Shown here: positions 23,788 through 35,112 of the stretch, one piece after another
Numbering within the stretch: position 1 is the first letter of the stretch
Layout of the letters: each line of letters starts with the position of its first letter
DNA from: Prunus persica
Taxonomy: Eukaryota > Streptophyta > Magnoliopsida > Rosales > Rosaceae
Direction of reading: 5' to 3'
DNA length: 64,000 nucleotides
Assembly: GCF_000346465.2 (NCBI RefSeq)
Contig: NC_034014.1
Location: 5,834,507 to 5,898,506, forward strand
Translations under genes and position numbers: made by a program
The notes under the pieces: model-generated
Seen by the model: the letters and a program-made list of their open reading frames with translations, nothing else
The model's database searches: none
What the model was told of the DNA's origin: nothing

Positions 23788-25662
23788 ATGCCAAGAAAAG
23801 GAATGAGGACTCTGTTTTTCAAATCTCCATCGCCGTCACCTTCAAACTCTCCATCAAGGAGCGCCACCCAACCTTCATCGCCGCGTCGCAGCTTCTCCGA
23901 CTCTCTAATGGAAGAGAACATCGAAATCGCACAGACCCTCATCACGCAGTGGGACTCTGACTCTTCTTCTTACAACAACATCTCCTCTCTCTTCCATGAC
24001 GACCGCCAAGAGGCCAGGCTCTACCTCAAATCTGTCAAGGATTTACAGTCCGCCATGCAACACTTCCTCAGCTCCCAAGACTCCAGCGCCGAAAAGCTCA
24101 TCATTGCTCAGAATCTTATGCAATCCGCCATGAAGAGACTCGAGAAGGAGTTCTACCAGATTTTATCCGGCAACCGAGACTACTTGGACGCCGAAACCGT
24201 GTCGAGCCGGTCATCCAGAGCCTCGGCTCTGTCCAGCGTTTCCGATTTGGAATCCGAGTCTGAGGACGAGTCGGTTTCAGCGGTGGACCAAATCTCTACC
24301 ATTGCAATGTCCGATTTGAAATCCATCGCTGATTGTATGATATCGTCTGGCTATGGAAAAGAGTGCGTGAGAATTTACAAAATCATAAGAAAATCGATCG
24401 TTGACGAAGGCCTGTACCTTCTTGGAGTGGAGAAGCTGAGCCTCTCTCAGGTTCAGAAAATGGACTGGCAGGTTTTGGAGACGAAGATCAAGAACTGGTT
24501 AAGCGCCGTTAAAGTCGCCGTTAAAACTCTCTTCTACGGCGAGAGGCTGCTCTGCGAACACGTGTTCGCCGCCTCGGACTCCATAGCGGAGTCGTGCTTC
24601 AACGAGATATCTAAAGAGGCCGCAATGACTCTGTTTGGTTTCCCGGAATTGGTGGGAAAATGCAAGAAACTATCTCCCGAGAAAATGTTCCGCATTTTGG
24701 ACTTGTACCAGGCCGTTTCGGATCTTTGGCCCGAAATGGAGTCCATCTTTTCGTTCGAATCAACCTCAGCCGTCCGATCTCTGGCCGTTAATTCTCTCAT
24801 TAAGCTAGGTGAGGCCGTCCGCACGATGCTTATGGATTTCGAATCGGCGATCCAGAAGGACTCGTCCAAGACACCGGTCCCAGCCGGTGGGGTCCACCCG
24901 CTTACTCGTTACGTAATGAACTATATTTCCTTCCTCGCCGATTACAGCGAAATACTTGGTGATATAGTCGTTGACTGGCCGTTGACGATCTCGACGCCGT
25001 TGCCGGAAGCTTACTTCGGGTGCTACGACGCCGAGGAGTCGCCAATTTCAATACGCCTCGCGTGGCTCGTCCTTGTTCTCCTCTGCAAACTCGACGGCAA
25101 AGCCAAGCTGTACAAAGACGTCGCGCTATCCTATTTGTTCTTGGCGAACAACTTGCAATACGTCGTCGGAAAAGTCCGCGGCTCCAATGTCAAGTACTTG
25201 CTGGGGGAGTATTGGGTGCAGAAGCACGAGTCAAAAGTCAAACAATACGCCGCGAACTACGAGCGGATGGGGTGGAGCAAGGTGTTCGCCTCCCTACCGG
25301 AAGATACAACGGCTCAGATTTCTTCCGATCAGGCAAAGAGCTACTTCAAGCGATTCAACGCAGCGTTTGAGGAAGCGTATAAAAAGCAGACCTCATGGGT
25401 CGTGCCCGACTCGAAACTCCGAGACGAGCTGAAAGTTTCGGTGGCTAAAAAGCTAGTGCCGGTATATCGGGAGTTTTACGAGAAGCATAGAGTCGGGATG
25501 AGGAGGGAGTGCGGGGAGGACTCGTTGGTCAGATATGCCCCGGAGAATCTAGATAATTACTTGTCGGATCTGTTGTATGGGGCCACGAGTGGTGGGAGAG
25601 TTTCGTCGTTTTCGTCGTGCTCTTCCTCGCCGTCGCATTCGCATGGTAGGCAAGGTCGTTGA
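23788..25662 (+). CDS. EXO70H: Exocyst subunit EXO70, H clade
   Basis: A subunit of the exocyst, which tethers secretory vesicles to the plasma membrane; H-clade members are linked to pathogen responses. The frame is uninterrupted and single-exon, as usual for this clade. I start at MPRKGMRTLFFK (23788), a conserved H-clade N-terminus, giving 624 residues; codons upstream (from 23761) have no ATG. The N-terminus is Ser/Pro-rich (residues 13-40), followed by helical bundles. The Exo70 core shows DWQVLETKIKNWLSAVK, LYQAVSDLWPEMESIF, LIKLGEAVRTMLMDFE, GGVHPLTRYVMNYI and KHRVGMRRE near the end. The C-terminus is Ser-rich (residues 600-624). Codon use is more GC-rich than its surroundings. Exact ortholog (H1/H2) is inferred. 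Confidence 0.93.
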   Translation: MPRKGMRTLFFKSPSPSPSNSPSRSATQPSSPRRSFSDSLMEENIEIAQTLITQWDSDSSSYNNISSLFHDDRQEARLYLKSVKDLQSAMQHFLSSQDSSAEKLIIAQNLMQSAMKRLEKEFYQILSGNRDYLDAETVSSRSSRASALSSVSDLESESEDESVSAVDQISTIAMSDLKSIADCMISSGYGKECVRIYKIIRKSIVDEGLYLLGVEKLSLSQVQKMDWQVLETKIKNWLSAVKVAVKTLFYGERLLCEHVFAASDSIAESCFNEISKEAAMTLFGFPELVGKCKKLSPEKMFRILDLYQAVSDLWPEMESIFSFESTSAVRSLAVNSLIKLGEAVRTMLMDFESAIQKDSSKTPVPAGGVHPLTRYVMNYISFLADYSEILGDIVVDWPLTISTPLPEAYFGCYDAEESPISIRLAWLVLVLLCKLDGKAKLYKDVALSYLFLANNLQYVVGKVRGSNVKYLLGEYWVQKHESKVKQYAANYERMGWSKVFASLPEDTTAQISSDQAKSYFKRFNAAFEEAYKKQTSWVVPDSKLRDELKVSVAKKLVPVYREFYEKHRVGMRRECGEDSLVRYAPENLDNYLSDLLYGATSGGRVSSFSSCSSSPSHSHGRQGR

Positions 25663-26847
25663 GACGTTGTATGTCGTTTAGTGAATATAGAATAATACTA
25701 GAATGAGGACAAAAGGTGTATAGCGACAATAATTATACATGAATTCTTTGATTTTTCAGATGAAGGAAACGCAGATTATGCATAGTTTTGGCATCTTTCT
25801 TTTGTATTTTAGTTTTCATAAGTAGTGAACAATGATTACGTTACATACAAGGAGATCATACCAAAGCTAAGAAGGCAATTGTCACTATTTTTTTATATTT
25901 GGCCGACTTTGATAAAAAATAGGAAGTAATTCCTTCGAAAATTAAAAGGAATTATTCTGGACAAAGTCTAACGATTTCAAACGAACTATTCTTATGAACT
26001 ATTATCAACGACGCACAGTCGTTCGCTGTAATATTCCCCAATGATTAGGCTTGGACTTCTCCAAGATTTTCACCTGAGGCAACATAAATTTGAAAGACTA
26101 CTTGATGAATCTCAACACCCAATAGCCTTAACCAATCAATATTGAATAATAATTTAGATAGAGGCAGAATTACATTTTTTCCCAACGAACAAGCTGACAA
26201 AAAAGGAGCTTATAGGCATCACAAAAATGGCTTAATAAAAGCATAGCAGCAGGAAATGAGCAGAGGACATGAACATGTGGTCTTGACAAGTTGACGTTCG
26301 TCATAGGACAACAACAGTGCATTCAGATTTGGAGGCTCTCGTCTGACTTTCCGACCTTTAGCTTTTGGGTCGTCATTGGTGGAGAATTTTAGAAGCCTTT
26401 AGTTTGAGTAAATATTTCTTCTCCCTACTTTAATCCAGGATATATCTTCACTATTATTTTTAATACTTGAATTACGATTATACCTATAAATACGTGTCAA
26501 GTGTTAAAAATAAGGGAGCTTTAGTTTTCACACATAAAATACTTTACTAATTTGAAAGATAGATATACAATTTTACTTAATTAATATAAGACCAAAGACA
26601 ATAAAGTAACACCTACTTTTACTAAAATAACATTGAAGAGCACTAAAATTACTACATGTGCCATTGTGCTTTATTGTCAAATATAGATATTTAGTTTTTA
26701 CCCACTCAAAACTTACAGTCAAAACGACATAACAAGACTCAAAACAGAACAAAAAACGACACTACTCAAATTGAATCAGTTCCAAAAACCCTTTCGCGCG
26801 ACCTTTCATCTTCAACTACAGAAACTCAGACGATAGTTCCACACTGA
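25663..26847. other. Intergenic spacer before the MULE
   Basis: AT-rich, no gene seen. The outer border of the MULE may lie somewhere in 26650-26850 but could not be fixed. Confidence 0.5.
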
Positions 26848-27590
26848 CCACCACCAACAACGAGCAGCAACGACGATGAGGAACGACGACCAGCAACGAC
26901 GACGAGCAACGACCACCACCAACAACGACAACCACTGACGACGATCGAAGCGATTTTCACTCTCTTGGGAAAAATACAGTAAGAAAATGACCCTCTAACA
27001 CAGATTTATCTTCGATTTTAGGGATTACACATTTTTGCTGTTGTTCTTTATGCAATGTAGTTTTTGGAAAAATGGATGAATCGTTGGATTCAAAACTACT
27101 CTTCGTTTAGGTTTTGCTTCGTTTATAGGGATTAAGGATTTCTGAAATTTTACTTACTGTTCATTCTTCATTCTACAATGTAGTTTAGGGTTTATGGGAA
27201 TGTTATAACTGCTCATGAAGTTAAACGTGTTTTGATATTCAGTACTGTCTTTGCATTTTGATTTCTGGTTGTTTGTAGAAGATTTTGACCAGAAACTGCA
27301 ATGCAATTTCTGGTTCCATAATTCAATTTCAGAGTGCTTTTTGCTAGGGTTTATGGGAATGTGATAACTGCTCATGAATTTAAATGTGTTTTGATATTAG
27401 TTTTAGCTACTGTCTTTGCATTTTGATTTCTGGTTGTTTGTAGCAAATTTTGAACCAGAAACTGCAATGCAGTTTCTGGTTCCATAATTCAATTTCAGAG
27501 TGCTTTTTGCTAGGGTTTATGGGAATGTGATAACTGCTCATGAATTTAAATGTGTTTTGATATTCGTTTTAGCTACTGTTCTTGCCTTTT
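26848..27590 (+). repeat. MULE left TIR with internal ~160-bp repeats
   Basis: Matches 32285-32910 in inverse, for example aacaacgacaaccactgacg, cgattttcactctcttggg, gtaagaaaatgaccctctaa and gggattacacatttttgctg. Inside it three tandem copies of a ~160-bp unit start with agggtttatgggaatg at 27187, 27346 and 27512. Confidence 0.85.
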
Positions 27591-27678
27591 GGTTTCTTTT
27601 CACATCAAAATTTTGAGCAGCAGTTTCTGGTTGTTTGTTGCAGATTTTGACCACAAAAACTGCAGTGCATATCACAAA

Positions 27679-29543
27679 ATGGAACAAAAAATGTCACCAC
27701 AAAAGAATGAAGCTGAAAACCAACCAAAGCGCAGAATCAAAACGATGGCTCAAAGGATCAAAACAAAGCCAAAGCCAAACTATGATCGGAAAGCAAAGCA
27801 CCCGGACTATGTCCAATTTCGGTGCAATGCCTATGCTTTCAACAGCATCATTAGAGACATAAAGGACAAGCTCAATGAAAGGCAGAAGAAGCTTCTCAAG
27901 AAAACCCCTTTCTGGAACTTGATCGAGCTGTTTTACCGCCAGAGAATTGACATGAATAACATGAATAAGTCGGACATTGACTTAGCACAGCTGCTCAAGA
28001 CATTTGATCCGGATACAAAGTCCTTCAAATTTGGAACCAAATCGTTCCAAATCACAAGTAATGCAGTGACTCAGATTCTAGGACTGCCAAATGAAGGCAA
28101 ATCTGTCAAACTTGTCAATGATAGGTACACTGCTACCTTCAGAACAAGGCACTTTGGAGAAAAGGGAAAACCTTCAAAAAACCAGGTAGAAGCAGAATTA
28201 CAAAAGACAATTGCCTTGGCAAACCAACCGAAGAAAGAAAAGGCAAAGACAGAGCAAAAGAAAAAAACGAACAAAGGAAAAGAAAAGAAAGAAGCTGAAG
28301 AAGAAGAAGAAGAAGAAGTTGATTACGACAAGGAGGTGGTCAGCCTAATATTGATTCTGCCGTGCATGACATTCCTTTTTGCCAACTCTTCATCTACTTT
28401 GCATTGGAAATTATTTGAGCACTGCGTGAATCTAGACACACTTTCAAGCTATTCGTGGGCAAGAGCTGTTTCAGACTACATGAATGAATCCTTGATCGCA
28501 AAAGCAAAAGCAAAAGCAAAAGCAAAGAAGGGAGGAGAAGCCTCTATAGGAGCTGTTTCGGGTTGCACTATCCTAATATTGGTAAGTAAACAGTGGCTTA
28601 TGCAATGCATTTTGAGTTTTAGGCAATGCAGTTTCCATTTAGTGCAATGCAGTTTCCATTTAGTGCAATGCAGTTTCCATTTACTGCAATGCAGAAATGG
28701 AAACTGCAACGCAGTTTCTGTTTTATCCTATGCAGTTTCCAACCTAATTTCTGATATATCTTGTTTTTGAACTGTGCAGTTTCTACTGTGTGAGAGGACA
28801 AACATCATACAACCAATCCTTGGCAAGGAGAAAGAAACTCCTGCCATTCTTAAATGGAGTCTTGTGGAACTCCACACAAGATTCAACCAAATAAAGGACT
28901 TGAATGACATCGAGGTATGCAATTTATCGCATGTTCTGTTTTAATGTATCTTGAATGTGAATCCATGCTAAATCATTCTCATTGTACAGGGTATTTTCAA
29001 AACTCCTAAAAAGCGAAAAACTACCAGGGAAGAGGAAGACACTGTTGAGAAGGTAATTGAAATCTGTATACAGTGCATTGCAGTTTGTGTTTTCTACATT
29101 GCAGTTTGCATTTTATCCAATGCAGTTTCTGAATCATTCAATCTCATTGTACAGGGTATTTTGAAAACATATAAAAAGAGAAAAACTACCGGAGAAGAGG
29201 GAGACCCTCTTGACAAGGTATACGAATCTCTAAACAGTGAATTATGCATTTCGGTTTTCGTTTCCTCCAATGCAATGCAGTTTCTAATTAGTTTCTGTTC
29301 AATATGCAGGAAAAAGAAAAAGAAGATGATGAGGGAAAACCTGATGATGCAATTCAAGACCTCTTGGTGAAGTCCATGACAGACCAAATCAACTACCGCC
29401 AACAACAAGATCCTAGCTTCGTTTGCCCGGAAAGATTACAACTGTGGAAGGATGAAAAGAATCACAATATCCAAAAATGTGAAAAGAACCCAAAAGCCAA
29501 AGCCATAATCAAAGTACTAAAACTTTGTTCAAAACACATTTAA
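27679..29543 (+). CDS. MULE passenger gene, Ulp1/DUF1985-associated type without protease domain
   Basis: Predicted exons 27679-28581, 28780-28914, 28990-29052, 29155-29217 and 29310-29543; all borders are GT-AG and phase 0, giving 465 residues. The start MEQKM at 27679 is the first ATG after a stretch of TIR-derived sequence. The N-terminal half (FRCNAYAFNSIIRDIK, FWNLIELFYRQRID, SFQITSNAVTQILGLP) and the middle (LILPCMTFLFANSS, LFEHCVNLDTLSSYSWARAV, then FLLCERTNIIQPILG after the splice) resemble the DUF1985-type region found in plant Ulp1-like proteins carried by MULEs. An acidic and Lys-rich linker (about residues 190-220) and a KAKAKAKAK run follow. The cysteine protease (C48) domain that normally follows was not found before the stop. 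Exons 3 and 4 are duplicates. Function unknown; the family assignment is by eye. Confidence 0.6.
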
Positions 29544-29940
29544 GTAGGTCAGCATTGAAATGTAGTTTCTGCTCATAATCTGCAACAAAATCTGCTCAAA
29601 ATTTGAAATAAACAGAAATCTGAAATAAACAGAAACTGCAATGCAGTTTCTGCAACAAAATCTGAAATAAACAGAAACTGCAATGCAGTTTCTGCACCAA
29701 AATCTGCTCAAAATCTGAAAACAAGCATTGAATGGCAGTCGAAAACGAATATCCACTCATTAAACAATTGTATAATTTTCATTAACTTCAAAAAAGAATC
29801 ACAATATCCAATTAGACGCTGTGTAGCCAATTACAAGCAACTAAAACTGCAATACAGTTTTTGCAAAAAGTGCAACGCAGAAACTGACTATATATTCGCT
29901 AAACCATATCTAAAATAAAAAATTGTCAAATGAGGAGTGT

Positions 29941-32255
29941 TCATATAATAGCCTTGCAAGTCTTCCTATTGTGCCCAGCAACACTGCACCGACTGCATTT
30001 CAATGGCCTTTTAAATTCACCAAAAACTTTGATCCTCTTTGTTGGTGGTCTTCCGGCTGGCCTCTTTGTAATTGGCGGAAGCACAACTCCAGCTGCAGAA
30101 CCATTGCTGCCCAATCCTTTCCCAATATCTGGAATAGGAAAAATAGGACTCTCATAGGCTTTTCGAAAGAAGTCGGTTTTGTAGTAACACTCCACGTAAT
30201 CATAAACTGAATCTCTCTTTGCTAGGATTGCAGCCACCGCATGTGTGCAAGGAAAACCGTCAATTTGGCAAAGACGGCAAGAACAAGTCCTTTGCTCGAG
30301 ATCAACCATCACAGAATAATCAGCAAATACTTCAAAAACAGTGCAATTAGAACGACGAACTGCCCAAGTCCTACCGGCCTCCGCATTTTCACAGAGTCTA
30401 GTCTCCATCTCCGGACACAAAACTGTTGTCCACTTCTCCGCTTCAATTCGTCGTTGAGAATTCAATACCATCAATTTCTGTCGAATCCCTTCTATCAAAG
30501 GTAGCACCGGCAAATCTCGAAACACACCAACCCAATTATTAAAGGACTCCGCTAAACTGTTTGCCATCTCCCCATAACGCATTCCTTTGAAAAATGCGTT
30601 GGCATAGTGATCTCTAGACAAATCAGATATAAATGTCTTCACTTTCGAACTCCCAACAATCACCAACTCCTCCATTGCTACCTTAAACTCTTCCTCCGTA
30701 ACAGCATATGCGCATCTACTAAATAAATTGATAACACGGTCTTGGAGCAGTTTTCCATAACCTGACTTCGGGTACTTTGATATCAAATTCTGTTTGAGGT
30801 GATAATAACAGTAAGAATGAGGCCATCCGGGAAACACAAACCCCATTGCATTTAACAAACCTTGATTGCGGTCCGAGAAAAAGGTCACCACTCTCCCCAT
30901 CGGTAGCAATATAGAAGCCAAATGTTGAAGAAACCAAGTCCAATTCTCCTCTGTCTCAGAATCAACAACTCCAAAAGCTAGAGGATAAAACCCTGCAAAA
31001 CAAAACCAAAAGCACAAGTATAAGCAAAAAAGGGAAACTGCAGTGCAGTTTATGAAAACAAATCTGCTCAAAAAAGGGAAACTGCAATGCAGTTTCTGCT
31101 AAAAATTGCAACAAATGAAAATCTGCAATACATTACAGTAACCATACCTTGATTTCCATTCTTTCCCGAAGCACAGAGAAGCTACCCCTTGTACTTGCTC
31201 TTCAAAAACGTAGCATCAATGAACAACAAGGGTATGCAATATTGAAATCCAGCAATGCAACCGCCAAAAGACACAAAAAACCGTCGAAAGCGATTAATTC
31301 CAGCTTCACAATCAAGAGTGCAGAGAGAACCAGTGTTAGTTTCCTTTACGGCGTCTGCATACCACACTAACTCGTTGAAGGACTTCGACTCATCACCGTG
31401 AACGTCCAATTTAGCTAACTCTTTGCCAAACCATGCGTGGTAGTATGAAATGTCTATACCATAATAATCTTTGAACTCGTGTATAATCTCAACTGGCTTC
31501 AGCTCTGGTTTTGCACGAATTCTGTCCACAATGAGGGAGGACACCACACGAGACCTCATCATCTTACTCTTTGATTCCCGTATCCGACCCGCACATGTAT
31601 GAACATTATTTAACGTCCGAATTACAAAACTGCCAGTAGCTTCACAACGAGAAGCATAAACACGCCAGCTGCAACCCTCCAATTTCTTATTCGAACAAAC
31701 AGCAACCACCCGCTTCTTGTCATTGCCGGCATATTCAAAATTAAATCCTACTTCAAGAGCGTACTTGCACAATTTCAACCGGAACTCCTCTGCACCACCG
31801 TCAAACTTCTGCACCACATGATGTATGTATGTCTCCCACTCATTCGACAACAAAGGCTTAGCACTTGCTCTCTTCGACCTGCCCAAAAACTCGTTTCTGT
31901 CTTCGACAGTACTAGAACACGACGACTCGCCCTTTTCACATGCTATCAACTCCTTATTTACACAAAAATCACCACTATATTCACTGCTCCCGCATAAATC
32001 CTTCACTAAAATATCAACAGTCTTCTCATTTGATATCAACAAAAATGTCCTCATCAAGTCCAAATCGCTATCTGTTTCTAGAAAACAACTCGGATAACTG
32101 GGCACCGAATACCGTAATGTGAAACAACCCAACTGCAAACCCCTAAACCTCAGACACAAAGTCTTCAAAATATCAACCATGGATGACTCTGATGAAACTG
32201 AAAACATGATGGTTTCCAACTTATATGTGCACTTGGCAATGACACACACCTCCAT
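29941..32255 (-). pseudogene. MULE transposase (MuDR type) with one premature stop
   Basis: Two exons on the minus strand, 32255-31148 and 30992-29941, joined by a GT-AG intron that keeps the frame (NQ/GFYPLAFGVV). The start MEVCVIAKC at 32255 lies just inside the TIR. Order: N-terminal PB1-like MuDR region, DUF/MuDR DNA-binding block (WRVYASRCEATGSFVIRTL), MULE transposase with catalytic D near residue 347 (FIDATFLKSKYKG), second D in FFSDRNQG and E in SLAESFNNW, then a SWIM zinc finger (CSCRLCQIDGFPCTHAVAA) and a CCHC knuckle (CSRCSVAGHNRKTC). A TAG at 31182-31184, ten residues after the first catalytic D, breaks the frame. Everything else is open, so inactivation looks recent, or the stop is read through or an assembly error. 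Confidence 0.85.
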
Positions 32256-32284
32256 TAGCCTTGAAAATGCAAACAAAACAACAA

Positions 32285-32910
32285 ACAAAAACAGAATATC
32301 AAAACACGTTTGACTTCATGAGCAGTTATAACATTCCCATAAACCCTAGCAAAAAGCACTCTGAAATTGAATTATGGAACCAGAAACTGCATTGCAGTTT
32401 CTGGTTCAAAATTTGCTACAAACAACCAGAAATCAAAATGCAAAGACAGTACTGAATATCAAAACACGTTTGACTTCATGAGCAGTTATAATATTCCCAT
32501 AAACCCTAGCAAAAAGCACTCTGAAATTGAATTATGGAACCAGAAACTGCATTGCAGTTTCTGGTTCAAAATTTAGTATAAACAACCAGAAATTTTGAAT
32601 CCAACGATTTTGAATGGTTAATCCCTATAAACGAAGCAAAACCTAAACGAAGAGTAGTTTTGAATCCAACGATTCATCCATTTTTCCAAAAACTGCATTG
32701 CATAAAGAACAACAGCAAAAATGTGTAATCCCTAAAATCGAAGACAAATCTGTGTTAGAGGGTCATTTTCTTACTGTTTTTTTCCCAAGAGAGTGAAAAT
32801 CACTTCGATAGTCGTCAGTGGTTGTCGTTGTTGGTGGTGGTTGCTGCTCGTCGTCGTTTCTGCTCGTCGTTTCTGCTCGTCGTCGTTGCTGCTCGTCGTT
32901 GCTGCTCGAC
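32285..32910 (-). repeat. MULE right TIR with two internal ~160-bp repeats
   Basis: Inverse of the left TIR; it has two copies of the ~160-bp unit (agcagttataacattccc and agcagttataatattccc) where the left TIR has three. The transposase start codon lies about 30 bp inside it, so the TIR probably holds the promoter. Confidence 0.85.
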
Positions 32911-34306
32911 GTCGAACGAAATTTGCCTGCCAAACGAACGAAATCTGCTGCCAAACAACTGAGCTCCAAGACGAAACAGAGAAGAACACGAAGCTGCTGC
33001 CAAACGAACGAGAACGAAAACGAAACAGAGAAGTCGCACCTTGTTTAAACATTCAGGGGCAAAAGCGTTATTTACTGTATAGGTTTACAAATGGGCCAAC
33101 GAATCTGGGCCTCTCTTTGGGCTAATCCAAAATAGTAATTTTTTCCTAGGTATTAAAACTAAAACCAAAATATCCAATATCTTACAAACTAATTAATAAA
33201 GTTAATTATGTCTAAAACCTAATTTTTCTTAAAAATAATGACAATAATATACCTCAAATTAAGTGGTGTACAAAAATACTTCCTTAATTAGGTATCAAGT
33301 GAACTGTAAGAAGTTTCCTAAAAAAATTTAGAATGCACATATCAAACAACATAGAAGATAATGAAAATATAAAAGTTATAAATAATAGTAAATAATAAAA
33401 AAAAACAGAAAAGGAAAGGTTAGAAGAAAGTGTAGTTAGCATGCCCAATTTGATATTCAACTTCTCCTTTCTCTATCTTTTTATTTGGTTATTAGTTTAT
33501 GTTTCAGTTTCATGTATTTGTTCAACTTCTATAGGAAATACTTCTACTAAATTTTTTTTTTTGGTAAATTGGTAAAAGTGCAAAGAGCGTGGGACTAAGG
33601 GCACTTTAGGCATGCTGGCTAGAAGTGCTTTTACAAGAAGAGCATGTCGAAATTTTTGTTGAATGAAGTATGCATCATAATTGCAAATATCATGCATGAC
33701 TTTATTGAACAAATTGAGTTATATTCTATATCGCCCTCGAAAATCAACATTAGAGTACACATAATTTGGGATAAAATAATCTTCCAAAAGATTATTACCC
33801 CGAGAATGCCTATGTTTATCTACGTTTGGGCCACGATCGACTTGTGAACCTCGGCGGCAACCTTGGCTTGGTAGATCCAGCAAACCCACTGCAATGGCAA
33901 CTTGTTCAACTTCTTCTTGTTGCACTCTTTTTTCTTCAACTCGTTTACGCCTTCTTTCTTTAATTTCTCGCTCTTGCCTCTCAAATCATCTCCTTATATC
34001 TGAGAAATTAAAAGATAGAGAATATCTGGTGTGAGAGGTATGAGCTGAGCCTATGGTTTTATAGAGAGATTTATCTGAAAATCTTATCATAAAAATTCAT
34101 TCGAATTATGAGATATGAATTTTATAATAAATATTGACACGTAGGAACCCAAAATCTTATCCAAAAATATTTCTCCAAATTAATTGTTTTGGTTAAAAAT
34201 TTTTTTGAAAAATGAATAGTATTTGCCCTTTGCCATGGCAATGGATGGAAACACACCTTGTTTTTTGCAAGGGCAGATACTATTCACCTGCCTTTGCCTC
34301 CCCTTA
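32911..34306. other. Intergenic, no gene seen
   Basis: The first part (to about 33060) is GA/CGA-rich and may still be MULE end sequence. The remainder is AT-rich without supported coding sequence. Confidence 0.45.
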
Positions 34307-35112
34307 GGCCATCTCCAACCCAAGGACCTAAACCCAAAATGTCCCAAATTATTGCCCAAAACCTCTCTGAACCCAAAAAAATAAAGGAACCAAAATTTAA
34401 GAAAATCCAAATTTGGACCCAAACCTGTCCAAGTTTTGCCTGGACCCAAAACTATTTAGTGGAGCCCACATTGAAGTGGCACAGCCCATGTGCATGAGAA
34501 AAATACTGGGACCAGCTCTGGTGGGTTTGTCTATTGCCCATGCCACGTGTCTGCTCGTGGTGAGAGAGCCGTTGCAATTCCAACGTCTCCTTTTAAAAAT
34601 AATAATAATAATAATAATAATTTAATAGTATCTTTAAAAAGAGACTGGGACACTAGTTGGCTTTATTCCAGCTCAAAGTGGCATTGCAATTCAAATATTC
34701 TTATTTTTATTTTTATTTTTTAAATTCTAATAGTAATTCAAATATTCTTATTTCAATCCTCATTTTGTGTTTCAATTATGTTGTGTGTGTGTTTTTTTTT
34801 TTAATGTTGTGTGTTTACTTTTGGAATAAAATTAAATTTATGGAATTTCAATTTTTTGTTAGGTCAAATTGTTCAAAATATTAAATTATGATGTTATTTA
34901 AAAAGGTTAAATGAAGAAAAGTTCTCCATAAAAAAATAAATAAATAAAAATTAGACTTAAACCATTTTAAAACAATTTAATAAAGTTGCGGACTTAAAAT
35001 TTGAGTCCGGAAAGTTGGAAAAAAAAAAAAACAATTGTCTAGGCAAAGCCCAAATAATCACTTTTTGGAGAGGGAAAATTTGAGTTTAGCTCATTGTGGG
35101 TTGGAGAAGGCC
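34307..35112. mobile_element. PIF/Harbinger-like non-autonomous element, TTA target duplication
   Basis: The left end GGCCATCTCCAACCCA is the inverse of the right end (TGGGTTGGAGAAGGCC) with one mismatch in 16. Both ends are flanked by TTA (34304-34306 and 35113-35115), the 3-bp duplication typical of PIF/Harbinger. Length 806 bp; no transposase frame is present. An (AAT)n run lies inside at about 34595-34622. Confidence 0.85.

Larger units (their letters stand above)
27290..32403. repeat. Dispersed near-palindromic motif GAAACTGCAATGCAGTTTC
   Basis: The motif, or one half of it, recurs through the non-coding parts of the MULE: near 27296, 27458, 28610-28735 (about six copies in a row), 29070-29130, 29275, 29635, 29678, 29850, 31038, 31078, 32385 and 32550. 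It is absent as such from the outer flanks. It sits in introns, between the two genes and in the TIR units. Confidence 0.85.
26848..32910. mobile_element. Mutator-like element (MULE) with two convergent genes
   Basis: Long terminal inverted repeats enclose a MuDR-type transposase (minus strand) and a passenger gene (plus strand) whose 3' ends converge at 29.5-29.9 kb. The outer ends are given where TIR similarity becomes clear; the true termini and the expected 9-bp target duplication were not found and may lie up to about 200 bp further out on either side. Confidence 0.85.

Noticed and set aside
24534..25432. Alternative frames inside EXO70H
   Set aside because: Shadows of the GC-richer EXO70H coding sequence.
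28476..28801. Minus-strand frames with repeated KWKLHCTKWKLHC-like peptide
   Set aside because: They are the translation of the tandem GCAATGCAGTTTC motif in an intron of the plus-strand passenger gene, not a protein repeat family.
32763..33125. Overlapping frames on both strands rich in Ser/Arg or Val
   Set aside because: They result from CGT/ACG-rich simple sequence at the MULE right end.
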